NCBI RefSeq assembly: GCF_047948215.1 | Contig: NC_134455.1 | Coordinates: 72,689,689-72,753,688 of the forward strand | Length of the DNA stretch: 64,000 nt | From: Lycorma delicatula | Taxonomy: Eukaryota; Arthropoda; Insecta; Hemiptera; Fulgoridae | Direction: 5' to 3' | Shown: piece after piece, positions 34,291-46,080 of the stretch | How positions within the stretch are numbered: position 1 is the stretch's first letter | Layout of the letters: every line of letters begins with the position of its first letter | Program-made: the position numbers and the translations under genes | Notes under the pieces: generated by a model | The model's input: only the letters and a program-made list of their open reading frames with translations | Database searches by the model: none | What the model was told of the DNA's origin: nothing

Positions 34291-34439
34291 GTACGTGCAA
34301 TCTTCATGAAAATATGGTAACAAGACCGGTATAGCGGACCTGAGTAACGGATTCCTAACAATTAAGAAGAATGTAGTAGAAAATATAATAATGGAAGGAA
34401 TCCAGAAAGGGACTAAAAGGAACCCTTTTAGTAAAATCT

Positions 34440-35400
34440 AATAGGTCCATTTAAAAATCGTATTTTCTAATACTGCCCACTGACACACCTAAACAGATAT
34501 CGTTTGGCGATAAGAATTACCGGACCAAGGTTTGAAATTTCGTGCCTAAACGTGAGGGCAGTAGATCATTCTCACGCTTAGAGTTGGGCCGGCAGGTAAC
34601 TAGGATTGTTTTTGCTATTTAGAGTATAAATACCCGTAGAAGACCAGTTGAAATGAGTACTACAAAATCAATCTAAGCGAGACGTTATGATGTGAGTCTG
34701 CGAGGAGAATTCTGCGAGATGTCAGTCAGCGAGAGTATTCTGCGAGGAGGTCAGTGAAGGAGCGAATTTCTAGTGAACTAAGTTCAGCGCGATTAGGGTT
34801 TGTTACAAGTAATCCTACTGCCAACACTACATGAAAACAAGAACTGGTTCGGTGAGTTACTGTTAGACTACAAGTGAAAGAGATAATGTACTAAATTTCA
34901 TTCATAAATTGTTGGGTAGTTTTTATTTGTGAACAGCAAAGATATTTGTAGTGAAACAACTTCAGACTTGTCTTATCTATTGTACTATTGTTGTTAATAC
35001 AATACTAATGGTTAAAAGTGTTAATACTGGCGGTCATGCTAATGTCTTTTGTCAATGGGACTGAATTCTGGTTTCCAATATTATTTATCTACCTGTAATA
35101 AATCCTGACGCTTACTTTAAATTCTATTTTGTATGTAATCACTGTCTGTTATTATATTATTGCTATTATTACCGTTATTGTTGTGGTTGTGATTACTTCG
35201 ATTATCATTTTTTTATTGTTAACATTTATTATTATTGCTTGCTGCTGCCATTATTGTCTTTATTCTAATTATTATTCTAAGTTGTTTATTATTGTCGCTT
35301 ATTATTATCATTATCAATTTGTCTTATTTTCTTTAAATAATAAGTTTCATTCTTTCAGTATCCAGATCGATCCGCGAACACGCGACAATATCTAAAAAAA
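34440..35400 (+). other. possible solo LTR
   Basis: A TATAAATA box at about 34625 is followed by a GC-richer transcribed-looking stretch with repeated GCGAG words and, some 470 bp on, AATAAA at 35097..35102. That order resembles U3-R-U5 of an LTR. Ends and target duplication could not be fixed, and the part after 35130 is simple TTA/TTG sequence. It could equally be chance. Confidence 0.25.
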
Positions 35401-36545
35401 ATTAGAATTTTTTTTTGAAATTCCCTTTTAAAGGTCTGAAAATTTATTTTTGAATTTTTTTTTAATCCCGGTTGTTTTTTAAATTTTTTGATACCAAGGA
35501 AATGATTAATTTTGGGGGTTTTGTAAACTAAAAATTTTCCAAAGCACTTAGAAGAGTGTAATAAATAAATACCTTAAAGAAGAATAAAAGTAAATACAAA
35601 TTTTTCTCAACCAGACTTACATTGCAATTAGATGCTAAAAATAAAATTAATATAGAAAAATATTTTGTAATGTTGTTATTGAACATTCTAAGCATAAAAT
35701 AGAACCTTAAATGTAATTTCCCTTTCTGTTATAAAACTGATTTTTTTTTAATTTGATGGTTATTTTTACACAGAAATTTACCCATAAAGTTACATAATGA
35801 CTATTAAAACAGTCAAATTTTATAAAATTTTCACCAAAGCGTTTTAGAATGTTTGAATAAAAGAAAAACTTCTTTATTGTCTGACTCTTTATCAAGGTCT
35901 GCTACCCTCGTTACACCTTTGTTGAGTTGATTAAAAACAACCAAAAAAAAATAAATAAATAAATTTTCTAGTTTAAACTATTAAACAAAAGTTGTAATAA
36001 AAATAAATAATGATCGAATTTTACAATGTAGGAGAACTTCCTTTTTTCATAACCTTTATAAATATTACATTCAATGATATTTCTGATAGTATTAAATTTT
36101 TGTAACATAAGATTTTTGTAAACGCAAAATATTATTAATTCTTACTCTCGAGTCATGCACCCCCTTTAATATCTCTCCAGCTACTTATCCCATTAAAAAA
36201 AATTATTTTTAATTCCCTGCGTAATGCACAATTTGTAAGACATATTTAATGCTTATTGCTTTAAATACATCTGAAGTAAACTAAATGGATACAACTCGCT
36301 CATTAAAATTTCCAGTATTTAGTAACCAAAATTTTAGTTTTAGAAAACTTCGGTACATCAAGAGTTATAAAACATTCTAGGGAAACATTATTAATAGCAA
36401 GTAATATTTACCCTATTTTTTTTAAAATATATCTGTGAGTGTTGTAAATGTTACGTAGAATTTAGAAAACCCTATTTATTCTCTTCATTATTAACTGAAG
36501 GAATTCATTTGATAATATGATCGATTATTTACGTGTAAATTATTA
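35401..36545. other. AT-rich non-coding stretch
   Basis: Nothing recognised. Confidence 0.45.
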
Positions 36546-36549
36546 ATTT

Positions 36550-36708
36550 TTTGATGATTATATCACCATATAATCTTGAAGCTTGTGAATAGAAATATGA
36601 AATGGAAATTTTGTAGCTTATGAAAAATGCCGTGCCTGACTGGGATTCGAAACCGGGACCACCAGATAAAATGCCAATACGATACCATTCTGCCACGGAG
36701 ATCGGCAT
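36550..36708 (-). repeat. SINE family 2 copy
   Basis: On the minus strand the head reads through TCCGTGGCAGAATGGTATCG (box A) and CGGTTTCGAATCCCAG (box B). It is followed by the family tail CTACAAAATTTCCATTTC and CACAAGCTTCAAG, as in 1532..1666. Confidence 0.8.
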
Positions 36709-36709
36709 T

Positions 36710-37540
36710 TGAAATAACTGGTATTATTTATGGAGATATGCAATGTAGTTTTTTCCTCTTAACTCAACGTTATTCTTGGTAAAAATTTTTATTCATTACT
36801 TTAGGATGAAGATCAATCCACAGTCAATATTTCAAGAAAAAATTTCTCCTTATCTAAATATTTTTCATTTTATATCCTTTTGCTTCTTTCTTTTGAAAAG
36901 TAATTTAAGGATAGAAATAAATAAAAGAACAATAATAACAGAATAACTTTTACGATAAAAAAGACGAAAACTGCACTCGGTATTTTAAAACTTTAAAAAA
37001 TATATAAAATGTTATTCTCTTTAATTTTATCTCATAAATTTTTTTAAAAATATGCATTCTGAAAAAATTAATGATAATAAAAGTAATAATTGCAAAAAAA
37101 TAATGAATAAATAACAACAAAAAATAAATATATCGCTATTATAAAACAAAGAAAGGTTAAATCCCTCATTTAAGAATGTCAAAAAATTATAGAGGAGAAA
37201 GTTTATCTAACATTTTTGATAAATTACATCTAAAGAAAATCTTAAAAAAACAAGGTTGTTTATTCCATAGAGAATTTTAAATATTCAAAACACAAGGTCA
37301 ATTTAAATATTATTTTATATAAATTTAACACCTTGCAAGTTTCATCAACATTTATCTAACTGGTGCTGGCGTGCTGATATTATATCAGCTTAACAGCTGA
37401 TATAATTGCGAATGAATTATTTAAACTCAAAAATATCATGAAAAAAAGGGTAATTGATTAATGTACAGATGTAACTGTCATTTCATATTTATTGATATGC
37501 GATACTAAATTATGTAAAAATTATTAAAACATTTTTTTTT
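36710..37540. other. AT-rich stretch upstream of the CUB exon
   Basis: Presumably intronic if the CUB gene is real. It has no other coding signal. A hairpin with ATATCAGCT/AGCTGATAT arms lies near 37378..37402. Confidence 0.45.
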
Positions 37541-37545
37541 TTCAG

Positions 37546-37805
37546 ATGTGAAGCCATCTCGGCGAGCGATTACGTCGAGTTTTCTAATTTTATGGCAAGA
37601 GATCGTAAGTATTCAAGACACTGCGGTCAATTACAAGAATTTAGCGTTGAGTCAGATCGAAAGTTTTTCCGTGTAACATTTAGATCAAATGATCGTCTAG
37701 ATGGTACAGGTTTCAATGCCAGTTACCAATTTCTTGATCAAGAGGACATACCTACCTCTGTTAGACCGACTGAAAGGACAGGTCATTCATCAACATTAAC
37801 TATAG
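37546..37805 (+). CDS. CUB-domain protein, single internal exon
   Basis: A polypyrimidine tract ends in TTTCAG at 37545, a strong splice acceptor. The first base, A, completes a split codon; the frame then reads CEAISASDYVEFSNF, RHCGQLQEF and VESDRKFFRVTFRSNDR, ending GTGFNASYQF. The two cysteines, the CG turn and the GTGFNASYQF ending are classic CUB features, so this exon covers most of the C-terminal part of one extracellular CUB domain. CUB proteins act outside the cell or at its surface. The exon could end at 37805 before GTAAAA, or at 37781 before GTCATT; the first fits a donor better. It has no disruption, unlike every mobile-element frame nearby. It resembles a suppressor-of-lurcher or neto-like receptor accessory protein, but this is a weak guess. 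No other exon was found. Confidence 0.75.
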
Positions 37806-37886
37806 GTAAAATTAATAATTAAAAAAATATTATCATGTCAATATTACTATTATTATTATTAATACTATTATTATTTTTTTTTTTTT

Positions 37887-38600
37887 GTTTGTGTTTTACG
37901 GGCATCGACTACTAAGGTCATTAGCTCTCGTCACATTCTTAAAAAGAGGTTAGTATCACCATCAGGGTCGTCATATGTAAGGGTGTAAAGGGCTCTTACA
38001 TTTTTATTTAAAAGCACAACGTACACAAATAAAATAAAACACAACTATAAACAAACAACACTTATGGGGTGTAAAGCGCCCCAATCTTAAAATTTGAGAT
38101 AATATCTCAAAGAACATGAAAGGAGTCTATACAATACAATTATCTCCTTCTACCTGACTCGTTTATTTATTAATTTTAGTATCCTCGGGGCGACCTGAAC
38201 CGCCGTTAAGCAGTATATCAGTCGCCCGAGGATGCCGTGGCAGTTGACTCCCACTTATAATGATTCCCGTAGGACGTAACCCATCGGGATCCTCCCAGCG
38301 TCATAAGAACAATCTAACCACCTGTTCCGGACGGCCAAAAAGCCCCTCGGCGGGGAGGCTGCCCTTCCCGGTCCTGACCTACTTGGCTACAGGCATGCAT
38401 TGCGCTTCCCCACAGACCACCCTTGAGGATCCCCCATGCCATCATTGGACATACCCCGACTCGCTGCTCTTGCATGCAGGCGAGCCAGGGCGGCCTAGGC
38501 AAGAGGGCTACCTCTCTTCACTATACGTGCCACGCTTTGAGACTCCCTTATATATATAAAACTACCCCTTACAGTCTGTTTAACATAGCTATAAAATTTT
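37887..38600 (-). other. LINE 3' UTR
   Basis: Follows the RNase H end. The first part (38160..38560) is GC-rich with GGATCCTCCCAGCG and CCTCGGCGGGG (plus strand). The distal part is AT-richer and ends in CCCGTAAAACACAAAC plus A. No frame is supported, although short frames occur because of the GC content. Confidence 0.6.
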
Positions 38601-41600
38601 CACATTTACAGACTTTTAAGAAGTCCACTGGCGTGTAAATAAGCAACTATTTTTCCTTCATTTCCATTATCCAAATCAGCAGCAATATCATTTGTTAGCA
38701 GGAACCTCTTTCTGAGGTCCTCAAATATGGTACACTCTTCTGTTAGAAGTGTTTTATTACAAACACCGCACATTGGTCTCTCTTTGCCGGTTAACAAATA
38801 TGAATTTGTTATTCGGGTGTGACCGATTCTAAGTCTGGTCACAAGAACTTGTTCTCGGCAAATAAACTTCACGTCGCTTTTCCATTTATACGGAGAAGTT
38901 TTGTTTCAGTTTAATTTTGTATTTAAACTCCTCCAATCAGTATTCCACTAGTTTCTTATTATGTTAGTTAGACAGTTTTTAACATCTGCCACTCTTACAG
39001 GAATTGCATCCAAAACATCGCAGACTGTTGCCTTTCTGGCTGCTTCGTCTGCGCTTTCATTACCTACAATACCAGCGTGCCCTGTTGTCCATACAAATAC
39101 CCATCGCTGTCCTCGTTGACTTAGAACGTACAAAATGGACAGGATGTTTTAAATTAGGATATCCTTAATGTTCTTTTTCCGAATTACAACAAGTGCACTT
39201 AGAGAATCGGAACATATTAGCACTCTCTCTTCGCAATAGTGTTCTGTGTACCGAAGAGCTTTCTGTATGGCAGTAAGTTTTGCCGTATAGACACTGGCCA
39301 TATCTGGCAGTCTCTAAAAGTGGGCTTCTCCATTTACATATATGGAGCAACAAACACCATGTTCGGTTTAGAACTGTCAGTATAAATTCTAATATATTCT
39401 TCGTAGATACTGACGGTTGCTAAAAATTCCTATTGGATGATCACTGCTGGCTTCTTTTTTATTTCTTCCTGAGAGAGATCCAACCTTGTATTTACCGCTG
39501 GCAAAAGCCATGGCGGTATTTCTCTCGTATAAATTGCTAATGTCTCTAGAATAGTAATTTCGTATTTTCTTCTTAAATCTAATTCCGTGGTACCTAATTC
39601 CGGCTGGTATGGAATAGGTACACGATGTTGATGTAATGCAGCCAAAGAATGGTTGTTAAAAGGTTTTTTATTTATACGAGCAGGAAAAGCCCATATGTTT
39701 GCTGCGTATCTAAATAAAAGGATCTCTCTTCTATAATGTAGTGACATTATTCCGGCTTCGGACATTAGACTAGTCGCCGGACTTGTGTGGAAAGCGCCTG
39801 TCTCAAATCTTATTCAGCTATTAAGAATTACCTCTAACTTTCTTAAATGCGACTTCCTAGTGGAATATATCCGTAGTCTAGTTTTGATTGAACCAATGCC
39901 TTATAGTCTCAATAATATTTCTTTATCTGATCCCCAATTGATGTTGAATAAGTATTTTATAATGTTTAGGGCTTTTATGCATCTATCACTCAAGTCCTGT
40001 ATATGTAATCCCCACGTAAAGGATATATCCAATACAAGTCTCACATTTTCCTTATATTGTATTGGATTGTTGTTAATTGTCAAAATAGGACTTTGGTGAG
40101 GAATTCTCTTCGTACACAAGTGTACACAGCACGTTTTTTCTGGTGAAAATTGGCATCCATTATTCCTCGCAACTTCGTTTGGAGCGTCAGTCCCTCGTTG
40201 TAGTTTGTATTTCACCATAGCAGTTTGTTGCTAGCATACACAATTGCCAAATCATCAAGATAGACGCTTTTGCTGATTTCTACTGGAATGGCTAATATTA
40301 ATTTATTAATGGCAATAGTAAACAAGATACCGCTCAGCGGTGAACCTTGTGGTATACCATTTTCCAAGCTTCTATCAGATGAATATTCATTGTTGACGCG
40401 TACTTGGAAAGTACGGTCATTCATATAGTTGCTGAGTAAAACTGGCAGATTCCCACGAATGCCCCATTCTTGTAACTGGAGCATTATTCCATGTCGCCAG
40501 GTCATATCGAAAGCCTTCTGAAGATCAAAGAAGACTCCGACACAATGTTTCTTTATAATAAAGTTGTTGTATATAATGTTCCCTAAGTTGATCATTTGAT
40601 CAGTGGTAGAATGGTATTGTCGAAAACCTGCTTGATATGGTGATATCAGGTTCTCTTTTTCTAAAAGCCAAACGAGTCGATTATTAATCATTTTTTTTTT
40701 TTGCGTTTTTCCGATAGCGCACGTCATTGAAATAGGACGGTAGCTATTGGGATCTGTTAAATTTTTATTTTTCTTTGGTACTGGAACAACATGTGCTTTT
40801 TTCCAATGCTGCGGGTACATTCCATCCCGCCATATTTGATTATATAGTTCTAGTAATCTGCATTTTGCAGTGGTATTCAGCTGCCTGATCATGTTATAAT
40901 GGATTTCATCCGGACCAGCAGCTGTGTTGACTGCTTTCTCCAACGCTTTCACGAATTCCTCCATTTTAAAGGGTATGAGTAATTATACTCAGTGCTGAAA
41001 TTTAGTAGATTTTCAAGTTCTCCTTTTTTCGTCTGAAAATCTTCATCGTAGTTAGCCGCTTTGCTTCTTGATGTGATTGGATAATAACTCTGCGATTTCG
41101 TTTGGAGTATCCATAATTTCATCTTCATCTCGAAGGGTAGTTATGGGAGCAACGTTTTTGCGCCTAAAAATCGCCTTCACTTTCCTCAAAACGTCTGATG
41201 CAGTAGTAGTTCTGTCAATGGACGACACGTATTTCTGCTTGGATCGTTTCTCTGAATCTATCATGAATCGTTTTGCATACGCCCTGTATGTTTTAAAGGA
41301 AATAAGATTACCTATATTAGGACGTTTCTTAAATGCGTTATACGCTCTTTTCTTTCTTTTAATAGCTTCACTTATTTCATCGTTCCACCATGGAACGGGT
41401 CGCTTCGTAAGGTTCCCAGATGTTTTGGGAATATTTCTCGATGCCGAGTCAAGTATCGCATTAGTTATAGCGTCGACATCATCTCCGATAACTCCTGTTG
41501 CTTCGGGGAGTATCGTCCTAGCTGTGAAACTCGTCCAATCTGCCTTATCAAACAACCTTCTTTTAGAGATGGGGTATGTTTTTCTTGTAACATCAGTTAC

Positions 41601-42230
41601 AATTTGCACTGGGAAATGATCGCTTCCATGTAAATCGTCTAAAACATGGAAGGTGTACCTCGGTGCTATCGATCCGCTTATGAGTGCAAGATATACAGGA
41701 CATCGATCAATCTCTGGCATTGAAAAAAGTTCCTGACCCATCGTTTAAAGGAATAAGGTCAGAATTCATCAGGAATCTTTCCAATTCTCTTCCGCGGGGA
41801 TCTACTCGATCCGATCCCCAAAGAGAGTTATGAGTATTAAAATCATCCACCAGTAAAATAGGAAGGGAAGCTCAGAAATTAATAGCGCTATGTCATCCTC
41901 ATTTTAATAAAAATTCGGCAAGTATATGCTGCAGATAGTGACCTGAAGCGGACGCTTCATTCTAATGGCGACGGCTTGTAGGTTTGTATTTAGATCAATA
42001 GCTTCGGCGGTAACTCTAGTCGATGTTAATATGGCTACTCCACCTCTAACTCTTATATTTGGCGTTTGATCTCGCCGAAATACATCATATCCTCTTAATT
42101 TAAAATGTTAATTTTGGCAAAATTGTGTTTCTTGCAGACGTATACAAATCGGGTCTACATCATGTACCAAGCATTGGAGCTCATGGATGTTTGAAAAACA
42201 TCCATTAATGTTCCACTGTACAATCGACTC
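38600..42230 (-). pseudogene. LINE ORF2: endonuclease, RT, RNase H
   Basis: The ORF2 polyprotein of an I-type LINE makes and integrates DNA copies of its own RNA. The endonuclease opens with IVQWNINGCF (about 42195..42224). It continues with QETQF, RGGVAIL, DDFNTHNSLWG (about 41820..41850) and GSDHFPV (about 41610..41636). The linker has RPVPWWNDEIS. RT motifs follow: SYRPISMTC, FFDLQKAFD (about 40505..40535), GIPQGSPLSG (about 40330..40360) and YLDD (about 40250), where the family usually has YADD. The RNase H reads IYTDSSK (about 39380), DSLSAL (about 39200) and GHAGIVGNESADEAAR (about 39045..39090). The usual Glu of its AEL motif reads Lys. A C-terminal RIGHTRITNSYLL block ends near 38800. 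Frameshifts or stops break it near 41745, 41000, 40215, 39800, 39370 and 39130. Confidence 0.85.
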
Positions 42231-42269
42231 GCTAATTTTAAATTAACTTGTGGGCTTGGTTTACCTTTC

Positions 42270-43140
42270 GGCCATCATTTTTTCCCTTTTTTCTCCATAT
42301 TGCGAACAACTTCGTGTTCGCGGAGAACATAGTGGCCCGTATAGCTTCCGACCTTCGAATCGGAGAACAGCGAAGCCGCAGACGACGACCTACATGGATC
42401 GGCGCCGGTTACAGGCGCCGATTCAGAGGTGGAAACCTGGTCGACCCCCGACATGGGAATCGCACTATTCACCGCCCCCGGAAGGGAGGACACTTACCCC
42501 CCTGTGTGTTTTTGTGGCCTCTGTGGTTTAGAGGCCATCTAAGTTGTAGGAGGCTTGGGAGCCTCCATAACAGACTGCGAAACTGTCACTTTCTTCTTAT
42601 AATCATCTAAAATCTCTCTAAGATGGGCTTCTGGTTTGGCGTCCGTTTTCTTCTGAACAAGAGCAACTTTCGGAGATTTATCTTCAGGAGGCTGCACTAA
42701 TATCTTTGGTTTAACAGGTGCTTTACTATTGAAAGGCTTCATTTTATTTTCAATAATTATTTCAATCATGTTAGCCAAAGTGGGCGCAAGTCACCTGATG
42801 AACTGACTTTCATCGACAGCAACTGGAGCAGGATCGGGAACAGCAGCCGCAACCTGAGCATAAGTTGTTGTTGCTCTAGGTTTGCGGGCATTTACTATCT
42901 TTTTAGATTTGAGGTAGCTGACTTTCTGCAGGGTTTTTACGAGTGATTACTTTGTAATCACTAAGTATTTAGGTTTAGGTACGTTGCTCTAGAAAAAAGC
43001 TTTTTGCAAGCTCTTTCTTGCCTCAACCTCAATACCATGAGATTGTGCACTCTTTCTCCGTTTCACCTCAGGCGAAACGGCTGGTTCTAAACGAGTGTTT
43101 TCGTGAAGTCTCTGCCACGTTTGATTGTTGTTCAACTTGC
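42270..43140 (-). pseudogene. LINE ORF1, gag-like
   Basis: Read on the minus strand, the first part (about 43000..43140) gives LEPAVSPEVKRRKSAQSHG, and a stop follows near 43000. After a frame change comes ARKPRATTTYAQVAAAV (about 42870), then LANMIEIIIENK and a lysine- and proline-rich segment to 42539. A final GC-rich piece, SSLPGAVNSAIPMSGVD, reaches about 42280. The composition and the TYAQVAAA plus MIEIIIENK order suit the RNA-binding ORF1 protein of I- or Jockey-type LINEs. Zinc knuckles are not recognisable. It would package the element RNA; this copy is interrupted several times. Confidence 0.6.
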
Positions 43141-43685
43141 ATTATTACTAATCCCTTCTGGAGTAAGGTTAGCCGCCGGGGTACACCCCCACTCCAGGGC
43201 TACTAACCGTGGAGGTCCGTTCCGGTACTCCGGTGGAACCAGCATATGTCCTGGCAGAGAGCGGATGCGCAATCTCTGCACTGACTCCAGGCTCCTACTC
43301 ACCGAAGCTTTCAGAGCACCCATGCACCGACATACATGGGCACCAATGCTACATGCTTGCCATCGCAGGGGGCATGTGGATAACGGAAGGGTCTCCTTTA
43401 CACCTGCAATAACATTGACCCTGGTCGCCACATCGCCAGTTCTAAATACGGTTTGAGTTCACTTCCAAATCGTTTAGTTGTGCATGATCTGCAGATGGCC
43501 GGTAAATCTAGTCCGTCTGGTGATCTGAAGGTGGAAACAGGCCAAAAAGAGTAACATATCCGAGGAATTTACTCGGAGCCCCGTTAGCCAGCTATATGTA
43601 TTGTACGTAAGTACAGCTGTTGCCGCCCTGGACGTGAAACGTAGATGTTGTGTTTCGGACGTGGGTAAAATCTACCTCAGGGCAT
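43140..43685 (-). other. LINE 5' UTR
   Basis: GC-richer sequence ahead of ORF1 on the minus strand. Such elements carry an internal promoter here, but no specific motif can be claimed. A 99-codon open stretch at 43132..43431 is probably not coding. Confidence 0.5.
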
Positions 43686-43800
43686 TTATTATAATAATTA
43701 TTATTATTTTTACATTAAAAATAACTTTTATTTATTAAATATAATAATTTATTTATTTGTTTTTTTTTTTTTTTTTTTTTTAAGAAATAGACGCCATAGG
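43686..43800. other. simple A/T sequence
   Basis: ATT repeats and a long T run at about 43758..43782. Confidence 0.6.
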
Positions 43801-43804
43801 TTTT

Positions 43805-44350
43805 ATATATATATATATATATATAACAGACAATTACTTCTGGTCAACGAGTCCATGAAGGACTCTGGCCTCTCGCACTACATTCCTCTAAACATCCCCC
43901 GGTTCAACAACAAATCTTTATCATCTCCTTACTTCCTTCTTCCACAACTCACCCACCACGACATCCAACCACCTCCCTCTTGGTCGTCCCTTTCTTAATC
44001 TTCTATCCGGTTTTCTACAAAGTACATTTCTAACTGATCCATCCTACAATATTCTTTGAATATAACCCATCTAATTCTCCTTTTTTTCATACTTATGACA
44101 ATATAAGTACAAATCCATACAAATTTTCTAATTTTGCAGTAGTTCTCATCTCCCATTAATTTCCTCTTTCACTGAAAATATTTATATTTTCCTTAAAATT
44201 TCTCTCTCTCACCTCCGCAAGTAATACTCATCATTCACTGTAAATGTCCATGTTTCCGATCCATTCGTAACTTTAAGTCTCATGAAATATATTTTAAAAC
44301 ATTTTTCAGAAAAAACATTTTTGTGATTTAAATTTTTATTTCGGTCGTAA
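43805..44350 (-). pseudogene. LINE C-terminal fragment
   Basis: On the minus strand the fragment reads NGSETWTF (about 44245..44275), then KRRIRWVIF near 44080, and a tail with GGGWMSWWVSCGRRK near 43950. These match the end of the reverse transcriptase ORF in a LINE group with a GSETW motif, also seen in the element at 6997..8990. The 3' end runs into a TA microsatellite (43807..43827), which may be a variant tail. It is 5'-truncated and frameshifted, with no catalytic motif left. Confidence 0.55.
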
Positions 44351-44354
44351 ATGT

Positions 44355-45115
44355 TTAGTTGAGATTTCCTTCAAAATTTCAGATGTAGTCAAATTATGCC
44401 TAGGAGACAAAAAAAATGAAATAAGATTAGATCACTCTTAATTTTTTAAAGCTTGTTCTTTACCCTTAAACTTACTGGGAAAGAAACTTACTCTTACTTG
44501 TATACGTTGAAAAATTCCAAATTTTAATAATTTTTGCTAAGAAACAAGCAAATATGTATCGGTAGCAAAAATAATATTAATGTACAAGAAATACAAATAT
44601 TAATATTAATTATAAGACAGAAAATCTTTTACGTCTATCATCTATATTTACATGTTTCTACCTCGATTAATAGGGTCATAAAATGCTTAGTTTGCATTAC
44701 CGTTTGTTAAATGCATTCTAAAGTTTGTTTTGTATTCTGCTGGAAAATGAGGAAAAGCTTTATATTTGAAGGTTTAACAGTATAGGTATATTTGCTGTGA
44801 AAACAATTTAAACTTTAGTGGTGGTTTCACGGTGAAAAGTAAACGTAAAACTATTACTGTTATACTACCGTGTTCTGCTGCGTAATTAATTTAATTTTCT
44901 ATTTTGTTTAACTCGCTGTATTAGAGTATCAATTTACGATAAATATTTTCGAGTAACAATTTCAGGATGAAATTTAAATGAAGATAAAATAAATATTTAG
45001 CTATTTAATTTAAATTGTTTAGAATACTACAAAACTGGCGTCACTAGGGTGGTTGATTAAATCTGAATAAAATTTAATAGAATTATTTTATATCTGGTAT
45101 TTATATTTCTAATAT
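44355..45115. other. AT-rich non-coding stretch
   Basis: Nothing recognised. Confidence 0.45.
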
Positions 45116-45119
45116 TAAA

Positions 45120-45270
45120 TTCCCACCTCCGTGGCTGAGTAAGTAGCGTCTCGGCATTTCGTGTGGAGGTCCCGTGTTCGAATCCCGGTCAGGCATGCAT
45201 CTTTTCTTATGCCACCAATTTCCACCGGCTAATGACTATAGTAGCTGTCGATGCTCGCTCTTTCATAACA
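45120..45270 (+). repeat. SINE family 2 head with a different tail
   Basis: The head TCCGTGGCTGAGTAAGTAGC (box A region) and GTGTTCGAATCCCGGTCAGG (box B region) matches family 2. After the shared CATGCATCTTTTC the tail reads CCACCAATTTCCACCGGC, unlike the other two copies. Confidence 0.65.
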
Positions 45271-45274
45271 AAAG

Positions 45275-45966
45275 GGACTAATAATAATAAATATAATAAA
45301 ATAAATAATATAAAATTAAAATAATAATTTGTAAAATAACCGGAAAAATAAACGGTTATGCCTCTTCATACACTATGTGATCTGTTATGAATGCAGCTTC
45401 AGATCATTTTTGCAAGTAATCTGCTGAAATGAGATGAGACCAAAAACTTGGCGACTAAAACGAGCATTGTCGCTTCTGGCCAAACTAAGTTAATCTCCGA
45501 GAATCACTTACAGTGCTGGTATATAATTAAAACTTTTTTGGGGCTAAATTTATATAAATATTGATTTGCAAACTGAATAAAAGTGACTTACATATAAAAA
45601 TAAATATTTTCATTAATAATATAAACACTCCTTTCTGGAGACTAGCGTAAGTTTTTATGAATGTATGAGATGAGTTTATTTATAATTTTTCCGTATAAAA
45701 AAATTGTAACATTCAGTATTTTTAAGTCATAATTAATTTTTATTTTAATTATAATAAAGAATCATCTGTCCTGTTCTGGTGCTGAAACAAAAGTAAACAG
45801 AAAAAGCGCGCAGAAATCGCTTTCAAAAATTTAAAATCTAAAAGTAGATACGCATTTTGATTGATAAGTCACTATCAGTAGAAACAAAAATTAATTCAAG
45901 ATGTAAGTAAAAGTAAATGTCCATTAAATCAGAAACAAATTATTACTAGCTAAAAAACGTATTGTA

Positions 45967-46048
<82 letters not shown>

Positions 46049-46080
46049 TATTTGTTTATTTATCCAATTATTTAATAAGG
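45275..46080. other. AT-rich stretch with CT/TA microsatellite
   Basis: A CT run followed by a long TA run lies at 45966..46045. No gene was seen. Confidence 0.6.
45966..46045. repeat. CT then TA microsatellite
   Basis: A compound simple repeat: about ten CT units and then about 27 TA units. Confidence 0.95.

Larger units (their letters stand above)
37872..43685 (-). mobile_element. nearly full-length I-type LINE
   Basis: On the minus strand this runs from a GC-richer 5' UTR (about 43140..43685) through ORF1 (42270..43140), ORF2 (38600..42230) and a long 3' UTR (37890..38600) to a poly(A) tail, seen as T at about 37873..37886. The order, gag then endonuclease, reverse transcriptase and RNase H, is that of the I group. 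At about 5.8 kb it seems complete in layout, though both reading frames are broken. The flanks on both sides are ATT-type simple sequence, so the target duplication cannot be fixed. Confidence 0.85.

Noticed and set aside
35129..35395. An 88-codon frame that looks like a membrane protein
   Set aside because: It is translated TTA/TTG simple sequence, which always gives hydrophobic residues.
38260..38559. A 99-codon frame on the plus strand
   Set aside because: It lies antisense in the GC-rich LINE 3' UTR and has no recognisable motif.
41077..41619. A 180-codon frame on the plus strand
   Set aside because: It is the antisense shadow of the LINE endonuclease/linker coding on the minus strand.
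43132..43456. Overlapping frames of 99 to 117 codons on both strands
   Set aside because: GC-rich LINE 5' UTR has few stop codons, so open frames in several phases are expected. No motif supports any of them.
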